This document shows positions 35,247 through 47,206 of a DNA stretch of 64,000 nt, in pieces. The notes beneath the pieces were generated by a model. The model was not told the origin of the DNA, did no database searches, and worked only from the letters and a program-made list of their open reading frames with translations. How positions within the stretch are numbered: position 1 is the first letter of the stretch; every line of letters starts with the position of its first letter. A program made the translations under genes and the position numbers. Source of the stretch: Earliella scabrosa (Eukaryota > Basidiomycota > Agaricomycetes > Polyporales > Polyporaceae); NCBI GenBank assembly GCA_022605405.1, contig JABYQQ010000009.1, forward strand, positions 1,426,001-1,490,000. Reading direction: 5' to 3'.

Positions 35247-36087
35247 CGAGGCTACCCCTTGAACTCGTCGATGTCGTCTGTAGAGGGCGAAGCAGCTTCA
35301 CCGAACGCCTTGAAGAGCAGACCTGGCATGGTTTCAAATGCGGTTTATGCGGCCTTGATGAGCGCACGTTGAGCGCAAGAGGTGCCGGTGAAGCTCTGAA
35401 TTTGAAGACCGGACTGGAGAGGCGCGAAGTCGGATTCGGAAGCGCGAGGAGGCGCGAGGATGGGGCGCGAGCGCCAAGACCATTTTTCGCTCCTCCACTC
35501 AAATCTCAGACCCACAGCGAGGCTTGCGCGAGCTCTACTACATCTACAAACTTCTCCATCGCTGCAAAGCTCCTCTATTAATCTGCGACGTGCTCAACCT
35601 GGGCAAGTAGCTCGCAACGCCGTCGGTACCTGACCCATGCCCTCTCTGCCACTCGACGATCTGGTCCTCCTCCGACTCCAGGATGCGAAACAGGCTTCCG
35701 CTCTTGCGTCCGAGCAGTCCAGTATATTTGGCTTCATCCAAAGGTACTATGGGAACACAACCGCCATGCGTATACGGGACCATCAGCACTACTGGCCACG
35801 CTTATCTCTGTTCACTCGGCAGAAGGCTGAGAACGAACAGAAGTGAGCCCAGCTGATCAACCTACGGCGTGGGTCCGAAACCAGCCAGGTCCTATCCCCG
35901 CAGCCCTCGTCCTCCGGCTTTGCTCGCGACGACCACGTCGACCCTTGCAGTCCCTAGCAGGTGGTGGAAGGCAGCTCCAGCCGGCCCGTCACGATACGAC
36001 CTCACGAGACGAACGCACTCCTCAGGCCCCACCAGTACTAGTACCTCTCAAGTACTATAGGCTCTGCAGGCCACATCCTATCTCACA
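35247..36087. promoter_or_regulatory. Divergent promoter region of the two GPI-protein genes
   Basis: These 841 bp separate divergent paralogues. A minus-strand frame near 35544-35789 has a natural-looking stretch (EAKYTGLLGRKSGSLF) but no splice partner or start I can defend, so it is not called. I see no TATA box with confidence. Confidence 0.4.
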
Positions 36088-37052
36088 ATGCTCTTCGCCG
36101 TCATGCACGTCGTGTCCCTTCTCCTGGCTCTGGCGACCACCGCTCATGCGACGCCCCTCGCGCTGACCTCGCGCGACTCAATATCCCCGCCTATCACGAG
36201 TCCAAGTGCTGGAACTGTATGGAGGGCAGGGGAGAGGCAGACGGTCACTTGGTACGTGGACTCTCCTCCACTCGCGATGGATGCACCTACCATAGCCATT
36301 GCATGTGTGTGCACACAGGGATCTATCCGGCCTGGAAGGCGTGCAGCCTTCGAACCCGCTCGCAAGCATCATCCTGGGCACCTTCATCGACGGGAAAGAG
36401 CGCCTCTTCTTCTGTACGTCCCCTCTCGTGTGTTGTGCGTGTGTGCGTAGCTCATGGCCCGTGGCAGCGTCTCCGATCATCTCTGGCTTCCCTATCCTTG
36501 ATGGGAACGTCACCCTGGTCGTCCCGTCCGTTGAGACCGGGAACGACTACATTGTCTGCCGTACGTCCCGTCCTACTTTCCTTCTCCCCTCCCAACCCAC
36601 TTTCTCAAACCGCTCCACGTCCAGTATTTGGCTCTTCGGGCAACATCAGCCCACCATTCACGATCATCGGCTCCGAGTCCTCCCCCGTACCCTCAGCCTC
36701 CACGAGGATCGAAGCAGCGTCCAGCTCGAACACGCTCCCGCCGCATCAGACGGGCGACTCCTCGAGCAGCGTAAGTCTGCCTCCCGACGTGACGAGGACC
36801 GACCCTGGTTCGAGCTCTGCCAGCTCGACCTCAAGCTTCGTCTCTTTCACCCTCCCGTCTGGCATCTTGCCCTCGGGCGCGTCCGTAACGACCGCTGGTG
36901 AGACGCCTACATCTCCCGCGCCATCGCCGTCACCGACGGACCCCGCGGCTGCGGGTGCTGGCGCTGACAACTCCGGGTCGACAGTGTCGGTTACGCACTT
37001 GCAGGTCTGGAGTGTGTTGGTGGGCGGCTTCGTCTTGCGGGCGATGTTGTAG
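36088..37052 (+). CDS. Kre9/Knh1-like Ser/Thr-rich GPI-anchored protein, copy 2
   Basis: Four exons (36088-36251, 36319-36413, 36468-36560, 36625-37052) encode 259 residues. A signal peptide is followed by the family signature SPPITSPSAGTVWRAGERQT, VTW, then LASIILGTFIDG, NVTLVVPSVETGNDYIVCLF and SGNISPPFTI. The Ser/Thr/Pro-rich stalk runs for about 100 residues, and the C-terminus (SVLVGGFVLRAML) fits a GPI signal. Proteins of this Pfam family (Kre9/KNH-type N-terminal module) act in or on the cell wall; the exact role in mushrooms is unknown. Exon 2 is 95 nt, as in the divergent copy at 34387-35246, with identical intron phases. Confidence 0.88.
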
Positions 37053-37585
37053 GACCGCGCGCCTTGGGATACCGGGCGCAACGACTTCTCATGCTTTCAT
37101 GTACTGTAATGTAGCAATACCCACATCACGGTTCTACTGCGCTGAGCCTCCACCATAATTAAGGGTAACGCATGGACTTGGAGCACGCATCGGGTTCGAG
37201 AACAAATGCCAAGTGGTGATACAATTGCGAGCGGGTATGCAACAATCAATGCTACTAATACTAGATGCGACGAGTAACAGAACACGCTCGACGATGCACA
37301 ACAAATCCAAACTCCGTGCTAAACATCATCTTCACGCCGCCGTGGCGTACACCTCCTACGTCGACGCTGGCCGTTGAAACGCACGAACGCGCACTGTCGC
37401 GCGCATGCACGGCTGCTCGTCTGAAACATCCCCGTCTGCCAGCCGCCCACACTGAGGCGGGCGACCGGTGGCGCCTGGCGCTCTTCACTGCGATCCCTGT
37501 GATCGTCGTCTTCTCCCTCCCCAAGGGTGCTGCCACCTATGAACGGGGTCTTGACAAGATACCGAATCGCGTCGGATACTATCGA
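37053..37585. other. Convergent intergenic region
   Basis: These 533 bp lie between the 3' ends of the GPI-protein gene (plus) and the zinc-finger gene (minus). I see no gene. Confidence 0.55.
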
Positions 37586-40500
37586 CTATCGAAGACCTAA
37601 TCGGGTCAAGGCCTCTTGAACGCGGGCGTCGAACGGCATCGTCGGATGGCTGAGTCTTGCTACATCAAGTGCCTTCCGAAACACATCGACGCCGTAACGC
37701 TGGCCGGAAGGTATGCTCGAGCACAGATATTGCGCGGTGTCCTCGTCTGCCAGATATGTAGAGCGTGTAGGGAAAACAGAAAGCAGAGTGAAAGCAATGA
37801 AGAGGTTAGCGACGAAGAACAAGGCGAGGGCGGACATACCAGTAGGCTCGACCGCAGAGATGCGAGACAGATGTACGTTCTCGCAGTTCTTGTCTCTACA
37901 TTCTCCCCCGCCAAGCTCATACTGACAAATTTGCCGACTGTTATCTGACAGATACTGCATCACTGCAGCTTGCTTCAGCGGTTTCAAGTCAATGTCGACA
38001 TGGGTCGTGTTTGAGAACGACCCGTTGGAGACCGAAGAGGAAGAAGCAGAGAGATCGAGAGAACAAGCTTCTTGCCGTGTGTTTGCACGCAAGAGAGGAT
38101 GGCGATCTAGAAGGGAGCAGTAAGTCTCAAAGCCTGGCGTCTGCTCAGATTGTTGGTCGATGATGACGTTCATAGCGTCTGAAGTAACCTATCAAACCGC
38201 AAGTCAGCAATAACGCAATGAGAGATGTCTCCTTCGAGAGATCCACTAGTAGACGGAGAGGATACGCACCTGAGCCGACGTCTCTGGATGCATGCCAACG
38301 ACGTCGACTTCGATATCGTGACTATGTTCGGGAATACTTTCTGGGCTGGCAATCTGTGGAGAGAACGGAACAAAAGGTGCAACGCATGTGATCAGGCGCC
38401 GCAAGACAGCGAAACACCGAAATCCCACGGCGGAAAGAAGCGCAAACGAGTAAAACAAAAAGGAAGTTAAGCATAGATTGTGAGAAGCCGCGATATGGCG
38501 GCAGGAAAGGAAGGGATCCTTGCCACTTGTTCCCGTTGCCCTTCGTCTGTCAGCACTACAAACGATGTCACAACATGTCCGTGGACGAAAGAAGAACGCA
38601 GATGACATCACCGAAGCAATTTGATCAAGGTGCGGGGAACGAATGCAACAGAGTACATAGGCAAAAATAAGAGCGATAACGGTGAGGAAGGAGATACTAC
38701 AAGAGGTAAAGAAACAACAGGAGGCGTACCTTTGTCACCTGTGGCGGAGTGCTCCAGTGAGTTCGACGTTACGTCTAGATGAGCAATCGTCAGCGGCGGC
38801 AGGGGAGAAAATGTGGGGTTAAGCACCTATCGGGGTTGCGGCGTCACTCGTAGACTCGGACGCAGGCAGCGAGATGACGGTGTTCTCATTGCTCTCTATA
38901 TGACTGTTAGCGGCGTCAATGTCCTCGATGCTTTGACTCACCAGCAGACATAGCAGCTGAAGAGGATCGCCCCTCAGAACCGTTGCTCCGTCGCTGCATC
39001 GAGGACGGATCCGGTGTTGCCGACGAGCTGCTGCGAGAAGGCTGCAACGATTGCACGGCAGACGAATCGTCATCTTCTTGCTTGACAGAGACAGTACCGT
39101 TGGCCCGTCCGTCTAACAAGGTGGGCGTCCTGCGGGACATCTGCCGACAAAGTGAATAGCTGGTCGAAACCGACGGTGTCTGCCACTTACAGCTGCCAAC
39201 TTCCTCAGCCGATCTTGCTCACGCTGCGCGATCAACTCTCGCATTCTCCGGATCTGCTCCTCCTTCTCCAACAATGCAGCAGGAGCAGCAGATGACGTCG
39301 CTGGAGAGTTAACCCGCGGCGTCGGCGCAACAGATACCTGAGGTGTGATCCCGTTCGGCCCGCGAGAATCGGTTCGCGAGAGCACGCCATTCGACATGGA
39401 TGCGACATCTTCCGGTTCGTCCTCGGTGTCGCTGAGGTCAATGACGCAACGCCTCTGTTGGATTCCTGCGAAACCAGTAGTCTTCCGGCGAGGCATACCC
39501 CGGAGCTGGTCAGGCGGAACGCCACGAGATCCAACGCGTGAAGGACCAGGATCCATGTCCACGAAATCGGCAGCAACGGGTCGCTTGGTTCCCCTGCGAG
39601 CGCCATTCACTTGAGTATCTTCGGGAGGCGTTCGCGCCTTGGAAAGTCCGGGGACTGTGTCCATGTCGTCATCGTACGGTAAAGTTGCGCCTCCGTTCCT
39701 GACGCTAGAGTGGCCATAGAAGGAGCGATCCGATGTTGTGGAGACGGCTGAAGGAGGGACGACCGGAGACCTGGGTGAAGTGACACTTGACGCTGATACC
39801 GAGGACGATCGTGGGGGAACCGGCCGGGGAATGGGAGTGTAATCTGTGGTACCGCTGAAGCCGCCAGATAGTCCAGGTATTTCATCGACGTCCATGGCGT
39901 CCACGGAGAACGAACGTGACGGTGGTCGGGTAGAAGTGGTCGAGGTGGAAACAGGGTTGCTACCACCGCTGGACGATCCGGCCGGATCGATGCTCTTCAA
40001 GAAGTCGTCCACATTTGGAACGGGGAAACTCAGACTGTTGTCGCCCTTGGAAGAGGCCAGGGGAGTAGACATCGTCTGCGAGTCGATGCTAGAGCTTGAC
40101 CTCTGTGGCTTCAGCTTCCGTGTTGCCTGCGCAGCCTTGCGCGCCAACAGCTCCTGCTTCCGCTGTTGCTCGATATCATGAAGACTAGTCGATGGGGTGG
40201 AGACTCCGCTCGCATTAGTACCATTCGGAACGAAGGGCAACGCGGCGGCCGATAACAAGGACGCTTCCATCGAGAGTCTCTGAGAGGCGCCTGTACTTGT
40301 GGCGGAGGATGGTGCAGACGCAGACGTGATATGAGGCATCAAGCCAGCAACGTCGAGGTTGGAAGGTAGCCGAAGGTTGTACTCGACGAAGATGTAGAAG
40401 ATGATTTCACGACTCAGGCCACAGTTGACTAGGTACTCGGGAGGAACACCCCAGCCAAGTAGGTCTAAAATGATGTCTCTTGCAGCGTTGTACTGTTCTT

Positions 40501-41126
40501 CTGTCACTAGAAACCCCGTTAGACAAGGCGTGCTCGGCGAAGGCGCAGGACTCACTAGCAAGTCCCGGTCTGTAGAACCTCTGCTCCGATGGCGCTGACG
40601 CCACGGTACGTGTTGCAGACTGCGGGGCTGCAGAGCTCAGTGCGGGGGACATTGGTTCAAGCTTCAGGGCAGGGGGCGGGGGCGGGGGCGGGGGCATCCG
40701 GACTGAGGCTTGCTCTGACTGCGCGACTTTGGGTGAAGGAGGTTCGGGTTGAGGCTGCATGATGGGCGACGGCGGGGGACTGTCGGAATCGCTGATTTCG
40801 CCCTCCTCCCTTGCTTGTTCATCGACCACGTCCATCTGGTCTGGCACCGGTGGGGCAGACGTGACGGGTTGCATGGCGGGCGAGGATGCGGTAGAGGACA
40901 CACCGCCTGAAGGCTCTTCTGTTCCATAATCTAGCGTGATGGATGGTGGCGCAACAGTTGGGCGGGGAGGAAGAACAGGCTGTGAAGAGTCGGCTGTTAG
41001 TCTGCGTCTCTTGGACTTGAGCGTGAGCAACGCTGCAGCCCGGAGAGAAGCCGCCTGGTCCTCAGTGGTGGCATTGGTAGCTGGGGACACTTCTGGAGAC
41101 TGTTCGACAAGATGAGAGCCCGACAT
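37586..41126 (-). CDS. zf-C3H1 zinc-finger protein (ZFC3H1/Red1-like)
   Basis: Nine exons (41126-40556, 40506-39191, 39140-38942, 38895-38827, 38774-38730, 38555-38527, 38353-38270, 38188-37840, 37746-37586) join to 940 residues. The zinc finger near the C-terminus reads ICQYELGGGECRDKNCENVH, matching the zf-C3H1 type of ZFC3H1 and fission yeast Red1, which guide nuclear RNAs to the exosome through an Mtr4-like helicase. The rest is long and disordered, with an early acidic motif (EEGEISDSDSPPPSP), a polyproline run and a helix EKEEQIRRMRELIAQREQDR. A folded patch lies at ILDLLGWGVPPEYLVNCGLS. The 29-nt exon 6 uses a weak donor (GTGGCA), and exon 4 ends at GTGCTT, so the middle exons are less certain. 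The link to RNA surveillance is inference from the finger alone. Confidence 0.78.
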
Positions 41127-41654
41127 AGCTCAGAGACAGCGCTCAGCGCCGCGGGGATAACCAAGCGGTCGCCGTGGGGGATGGAGGAGACAACGAGGAA
41201 CGGGGAACGGACGATGAGGACGTGATAAGCACATCTGCTATTAACGGGGAAGTCCACATGTGGGAGACGCCCGCGCACGGACCATCTCCCCCAGCGCTTC
41301 TGAGCTCTTCGCAGGACAGGACAAGGAAAGCAACGTTCTCGCTCACAATTAGTGCGACTCTCACTCACACGTTCACAAAACCCTTTCGTGTGTTGTTGGT
41401 GTCCCTATTGTGCAGCGAACGCATGCATGCACTCCTCGCGGCAATTCAAGCGTCGGTTCACATAATGGATACGGCATTTACCCCATCAACGAAACTCAGC
41501 GAAGTTGCCGGGCTGCCCCTGTATATACTTACTCTAGCTAATGCGTGACAGAAACAAAAGAAGACAGAATGCGCAAACCTGATTGCTGGTATTGTCAAAG
41601 ACATATTCATACACACGCGCTGTCTGCATTTCCGAGGGAACAATCGTACCACGT
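41127..41654. other. Intergenic, zinc-finger gene promoter
   Basis: These 528 bp hold the promoter of the zinc-finger gene and the 3' UTR of the phosphatase gene. I see no gene. Confidence 0.5.
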
Positions 41655-43089
41655 TCAATTGAACAGAGCGCCATCTGTAGGTTCCACGGCCTTCACCACG
41701 AGAGGAAGGATGCCTGTAAGCCATTATGAGCGTGACCGAAAACATGCTAGAGTATGTTTCCCCACCTCCAGTAGGAAGCGGGTATTGAGACCGGCCCATG
41801 CTAGCCAAGAACCCGTTGATGATCCCGCTATGCGCTGTGAGGCATAGATCTTGCCAGGGCAAGCGCGGTCAGCATCTCGCACGCCCACATATAATCCAAG
41901 CCCATCCTCACAAGTCTCGGAGTCTTGCAAGAAAATTCGATCGAACACCGATGCAGCGCGTTGCGCGACATGTGCTTTGGTCTCGCGTTCGTCCGGCTTC
42001 CAGAGCTCATCTTCCTCCGTGAACCCGTCCTCGAAAGCGTACACGGGCGGCGGGAACTTCCCTGCTATAACGCTCTTTGTTGAACGCTTGTCGCACGTGT
42101 GCTCGCCATTCTCCTCGCGTAAGTTCTATGTGCGATTATCAAGACCATCAGTTCCATATGTAGTATGACCCTGGTGAGGGGCTTACCTCGAGGATGGTGG
42201 TTCGCAAGAGCGAACCGTCTATGAAATCGGCCTTGACAAATGTCTCGTCGAAGGTATGCAGCGCTCTTGACAAGGGACTACCATAGTGTTTCTGCGGTAG
42301 AGGGACACCGTATGCCCTTTCGGTTTTCCATGCCTCGCGCGCAGCGACGGCCTGCTCGATACCTGTTTGGGTCAGCTCTGCATCTGGACCCCAGACGATC
42401 TCTCCATCGCCGTCGAGCTTCGACCAGTACCTGTTGGAGTGTCAGTCAGTCCTGAGGAGCGTGTGAGCGAGGGCTCACAAACCTGTCCCATTCCTACACA
42501 AGACGCGTCAGTTCAAAAGAAGAGATATCGGACAGTCTCAACACTCACAGGCGTGCCGTACTTGGCTTCACCGACATTATCTGCAGAAAGAATACGTGAA
42601 GACGCACGTGCGAGCTCAAGCGCTACGTATACGTACGGAAGCCCTGGCCGTGTCGCGCGAAGAAGAACACCTTGTACTGAGTACCAGCTGGCGCGGACTT
42701 CTGAAGTTCGTCGATACGAGACTTGAATTTCTCCCAACGATCGGGGGAGTCATCCAAAAGTCCGAAGCGTGCTGGCAACTACGAGATCAATCATCCTCAG
42801 TGGGACCCTCAGAACGACATGCGAGACTCGGCATACTGGTCCAATAGCAGCGCCATCGGCGTTCGGATCGTCCTGGGCAAAGAACCCGGTCACAATCTAG
42901 CCAGACTGGTCTCAGTGACCACCTCGCGCAGGGTTAAAACTCGAGGAGACTCACCGAGTACTCTCTCGTGGAGGGCGTAGACATGAATAATCCGTCAAAC
43001 AGTGGCACTGGGAAGATGTAGAAGGTGAGGAGAACGATGCTCAGAGACCATATATACCACGAGGGATGCCGCCGAATGGAAGTCAGCAT
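41655..43089 (-). CDS. Membrane-anchored histidine phosphatase (phosphoglycerate mutase-like)
   Basis: Nine exons (43089-42955, 42896-42837, 42778-42637, 42580-42549, 42493-42483, 42430-42187, 42125-41912, 41849-41766, 41713-41655) encode 326 residues. The catalytic RHG motif is FFARHGQGFHNVGEAKYG, with His108 as the expected phospho-acceptor. The second histidine is in LTAHSGIINGF (His286). HYGSPLSRALHTF provides the usual phosphate-binding Arg. This matches the fungal PGAM-like group near yeast Pmu1; the substrate is unknown and it is unlikely to be the glycolytic mutase. An N-terminal hydrophobic stretch (WYIWSLSIVLLTFYIFPVPL) suggests a signal anchor. The ATG at 43089 was chosen because it includes this anchor. 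Exon 5 is an 11-nt microexon. Confidence 0.9.
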
Positions 43090-43601
43090 CAGAGGGCTTG
43101 GGCGTCTCGGTTACGCATGTGCGTGCATTGACAGGCACTGTGTACTCAGACTGCCTGTTGATGTTGATTCAAGACGTCCGACCTAAACACTAACAACACA
43201 GCACCTATGACAAGCGGGCGGCGATGTCACAACCGGACGATCGTAGGATGGAACAAAGACAATAGTTCGAAGTTATTCATAATGAGTCTACGCCCGCACC
43301 AGGCAGACGCAGAACCAGTGATGGACCATGGTCCACTAGCAGAGGCAGGTACAAGCTAGTGTGCTAATGCTACAGAGATGGTCCGTTGACTACCGATACA
43401 GTTTCTATGTGAGAGAAGTGGGAACGAGGGTGAGACCTCTCGGTCGTGCGGCGGGATTCTAGACAATAGATAGACGTCAAGACAGTCATAGCCTGCACTC
43501 GTCCGTTCTGGGAAGGGGACGAGCGGGGCACTGGCCGCCGGCCGGGTTTTCGACGTGACGAGTAACCTCCGAGTCGCAGCAATCATGAGCGTCGGGCGAT
43601 T
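43090..43601. other. Intergenic, phosphatase promoter and DPBB gene 3' end
   Basis: This 512-bp interval separates two minus-strand genes. Open frames are short and unsupported. Confidence 0.5.
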
Positions 43602-44167
43602 TTAGACGAAGTCCCAAGAGACCTTGAGAACGCCGGTGTCGAGGTCCCCGAGCTTCTGGAACAGCGAAGGGCTCATGTCTGAAGACAGGCAGGAGATGTC
43701 AGTCACAAGCTGTGCGGCACAACGCGGTGGCACGTACCGATGTCGTTGGCGCCACAGCCGGGGCATGCATCGCGGACAATGGCAGTCGCGGTCTTGCCAT
43801 TGGCAAGGTTCTTGATCTTGACCTTCTACTCAACGACAAAAGTAAGTCACCAGTTACGTTTCGATCGAAGTCGAAGGACTCACGTCATCGCAGTACTTGC
43901 CCTTGCCGTAGATCTTCGAGGAGATCGCGATGATCTTGTCGCTGTCCTTGTTGGTCTTTCCGCAGACTCCGAGGCCAACGTAGAACCATGTGCCCTGCGA
44001 TGTCTCCGTCAGTCAGACAAAGGGGAGATCGAAACAATGCGACGTACGCGACCAGTGCGGGCCCGCTTCTCGAGGGCACCCTCAGCCACGGTCTCGTTGC
44101 TTGCGGGAGCAGCGAGAACGGTGAAAATGAGAGCAAAGAGGAAGAGGACGATAGCAAAGCGAGGCAT
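43602..44167 (-). CDS. Secreted double-psi beta-barrel protein (RlpA/expansin-like)
   Basis: Four exons (44167-44048, 43994-43884, 43825-43738, 43678-43602) encode 131 residues. A signal peptide (MPRFAIVLFLFALIFTVLAA) is followed by a short propeptide ending EKRA, which could be a Kex2-type site. The barrel reads GTWFYVGLGVCGKTNKDSDK, IVRDACPGCGANDIDMSPS and GVLKVSWDFV, with paired Cys residues and the conserved Asp of DMSP. Homologues in mushrooms are often labelled riboflavin aldehyde-forming enzyme or barwin-like, but that activity is not proven by sequence. It is probably a small apoplastic or wall-associated protein. A TATA box lies about 150 bp upstream. Confidence 0.9.
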
Positions 44168-45496
44168 GTCGTGCGAATGAGTGGATATGGTGCGCGAAGC
44201 GACTGGTGGTTATGGGAGTCGGGGGAAGGACAGGCTATCCGAGGTGGATGCAGCGACAGTGGGCCGAGTTGGGTGGGACACGTTGGAGGTTTCTGAGAAG
44301 CAACCACCAGAGCATTTATACCTGAACGGCCGACGGAATGACCCCATTCTCGCCACATGCATGGATTATCAGTGTCACGAGCCTTGAGGTCTCTTCGTAA
44401 TGTTTGCGTCGGCCCAGCCTGCGTGTCTTGTCGGTAGAACATAGAAACCACAGCGCCGCGACCTGGGCCATCGTGCTGACCGGAATGACAGCACCCTCGA
44501 AAGAACAAAAATTTTGACACACTGGAGGGGCTGCTCTCCGCAACCATAGGTGCGGGTACGATGTTCATCATCAAAGAGCGACCGTGAGCGGGCCGGTCAG
44601 TGTGAACTCCAATCGTGAGATCTTGAGAGGGTCTGGACCTCGACCACGTTAGGAGACTGTTGAACGCAGCAAATTGCCGGATCGTGTCGACTTGCGAGAC
44701 GACAGACGACCACAGATTCAAATGCCTCGTGAGAAATACCTCCTGCGATCGGGGCACATATTTAGCCAGTTCAGAGCACTGCACACAACAGACTGGAATG
44801 TATCAGGTCGAGCCTGCTGGTACGAGACGCGATGACGTACCAGAGCGCACAGAACTTCGGAGTCGGGCCACCGGCGGAGACCCGAAGGCAACATACTAAT
44901 CCTTCTCTCCAGCCAAGCGCCGCCGATGCTGAGTCGCTGACTGACCGGAGAGCCACCAGACCGAAGGAACACACATGGCTACCGAACGCAAACTTGCGCA
45001 ACCTTTCTTTCTCCGAAATCGGGGTGCCGCTCCTATTTCACCGTACCAGGTTTGTGTTTATTTTATGGGGGAGGGACCCCCATGGTACCTCGTTCCTGGC
45101 AGAACTGCGGCGGGGCTCTGGAACGAGTGGAGACCTCGGCGTCGGCGAGCTGAAACAGGAGGAGCGTCGAGTCGGAAAACCCATGGTGTTTGCTCAAATT
45201 GGCAGGTGGTGCCACGTGAGCATCGCGATCACGAGGACCGCGCGACGTGTCCAATGTCCATCGCGATTCGCGTCTGGATTGGAAGTAGTGAGCAGGCCTC
45301 AGCAGAGCGAGACTGGAGTCGACGTGCAACCATTGAACTTGGACAAATGAACCTGAAACCTGCAGTCTTGAGGATGCCGGACGAACGTCACAATCATTCA
45401 AGCCGGTAGCAAGCTGTAGGAATATGATTGATACACCTGCGAGACGATATAGTACAACTGACCGCATCATACTTCCTTCGACTTGGAGCGCCCCTC
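44168..45496. other. Intergenic between DPBB gene and CDC37
   Basis: These 1.3 kb contain the DPBB promoter on the left and the CDC37 3' UTR on the right. Plus-strand frames at 44832-45409 overlap one another, have no family signature and are not called. Confidence 0.5.
44315..44320 (-). promoter_or_regulatory. TATA box of the DPBB gene
   Basis: TATAAA on the minus strand lies about 150 bp upstream of the start codon, a plausible core promoter for a strongly expressed secreted protein. Confidence 0.55.
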
Positions 45497-47206
45497 TCAC
45501 GCGTCGGCGTCGTCGTCATCGTCACCTTCGTCGTCTGCATCCTCGCCCTTCCCAGTCTCGTCCCGGATGCCACCTTCCGAGAAATTGAGGATGCCAGCGA
45601 CGTCGAGCAGGCGGACGACCTCCTCCGCCTCCTCCACCTTCATGGCACCAAGCACCTTGTTCACTTCGTCCAGACTCTGCTTCTTGAGCGCCTCCTGCAA
45701 CCGGGGGTCAAAGGCCGAGAACACGTCCCACCGCATCTGCAGAGCCTTGCGCACGTCCTCCACCGTCACATTCTCAAAGCCGGGACCCTCCAGCTCGAGG
45801 TTCTCCGGTGGGGGACCGTCCGGTACGTTGAACGAGATCGACACGTCCGGGTTCTCGGGCACAAGCTGGATCTGCTCAGCACCCGCTGCTGCTGACTCCT
45901 CGGCTTTTGATATCCGGACTCGCTCGACGAGGTGCGCGAACGTGTCTTGGACGTCCTTCTCGAACACGGATGTCGCTCGTGGGTCTCCTGAAATCATCCT
46001 AGAACACACATTAGTTCGTTCTGGGAGGGTGGATCGGACGGTATGTGGCAATACTCACTTGCGGAAGAACATGGATGGACCATCCTTGCCGAGCTTGTCA
46101 CAGTATTGCAGGAGCAAGCTCTGGTGCACGCACTGTAGAGCCCACTTCGAGTCGCCATCGCTCTGCGCACGGAACGCGGCGACCAACAGCGCGTCAGATG
46201 CGCCGGGGACGTAGACGTCGCGGTGTGCCTTGATGTACTCCCATGACTCCTCGTATCCACGAACGGGAAGCCGAGAGAACCCTTCTAACGAGGGCGTGAG
46301 CTCAGGCAGTTCGTCCACCTCTTCCTCAGGAGTCTTCGACGACGATGACGACGATGATGCTTGTTGGGCTGCGGCAACGCCCTTAGGATTGAGAGTTTCA
46401 AACTCGGTGACCTTCTCCTTCGGCTTGGGCTTGTCGTTGATGGCACCCTTGACAGGTGGCGGGGCAGGCTTCGGGGGTACGTACTATGATGCATACGCAT
46501 CCTCAGCTTCCTCCTGCAAGCATGTGAAGAGAATCGTCACGTACGTGCGAGTCGAAACCCTCATGGATATCCTCCGAGGTGATCTTCTTCTTTGCCTCCG
46601 CCTCCTCATGCGCGAGATCCTTCTTCAGCTTCTCCTGGTGTACGTCCATCTTCTGCAAGTGCTCCTTCAAGCCCGCCACCAGAGCCTCGCCCAGCTTCGG
46701 ATCGTCCTTCTCCACGCCCTTCTTCTTCGCCCCCTCCCATACCTGCAGCATCAAGGAGAGCAGCATCTCGTCGTATGTCTTCTGCTCTGGGGCTTCCGTG
46801 CGCGGGGCATCGGGCGACGGGTTCGTCTTGAACCGCTCGACGAGCGAGGAAAAGTGTGCGGGGCCCTTCTCCTCAACTTCGCTAGTGATAGCGACCAGCC
46901 GTGGCTTGAGGACCTCATTGCATGCGATGTCGGCCTGGAGCTGGGCGATCTTCAGCTTGCGTTCTGCTCGCTGCTCATGGATGGCGCGCTGCTTCCATCT
47001 ACGCGACCTGGTCAGGGTGAATGGCGGAGTCCTGAGGGAGTAAGTGCGCACCGGATGAGCGATTTCGTGTCGACATTCGGATGTGTCTCGATGTCGGAGT
47101 CGTCCGAGAGCTAAGCCGCAATTATTGACCTTTTGCTTGAAGAAGGGCAGTGGTAGACACGAGAACGTACCTCTAGTCTGTCCCACTTTGAGTAGTTCAA
47201 TGGCAT
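45497..47206 (-). CDS. CDC37: Cdc37, Hsp90 kinase-specific co-chaperone
   Basis: Five exons (47206-47171, 47110-47052, 46998-46545, 46483-46059, 45998-45497) encode 491 residues. The N-terminus MPLNYSKWDRLELSDDSDIE is diagnostic: it includes the CK2 site Ser in LSDDSD whose phosphorylation is needed for kinase-client binding. HPNVDTKSLIRWKQRAIHEQ and a long coiled coil follow, then the Hsp90-binding middle domain (RGYEESWEYIKAHRDVYV, SMFFRKMISGDP) and a C-terminal helical part ending in an acidic tail. Cdc37 loads protein kinases onto Hsp90 in the cytosol. Intron 3 has two possible acceptors: only the distal CATAG gives SHYVPPKPAPPP, while the proximal TTGCAG brings an in-frame TAG within ten codons. 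Confidence 0.97.

Noticed and set aside
35544..35789. Minus-strand 81-codon frame with natural-looking residues
   Set aside because: The stretch EAKYTGLLGRKSGSLF looks protein-like, but I could not find splice sites, a start or a neighbour to make a complete gene. It may be a gene relic.
46484..46514. In-frame TAG in CDC37 as a sign of a pseudogene
   Set aside because: The TAG lies in an intron when the distal acceptor is used, and the spliced protein is full length and intact, so the gene is not broken.
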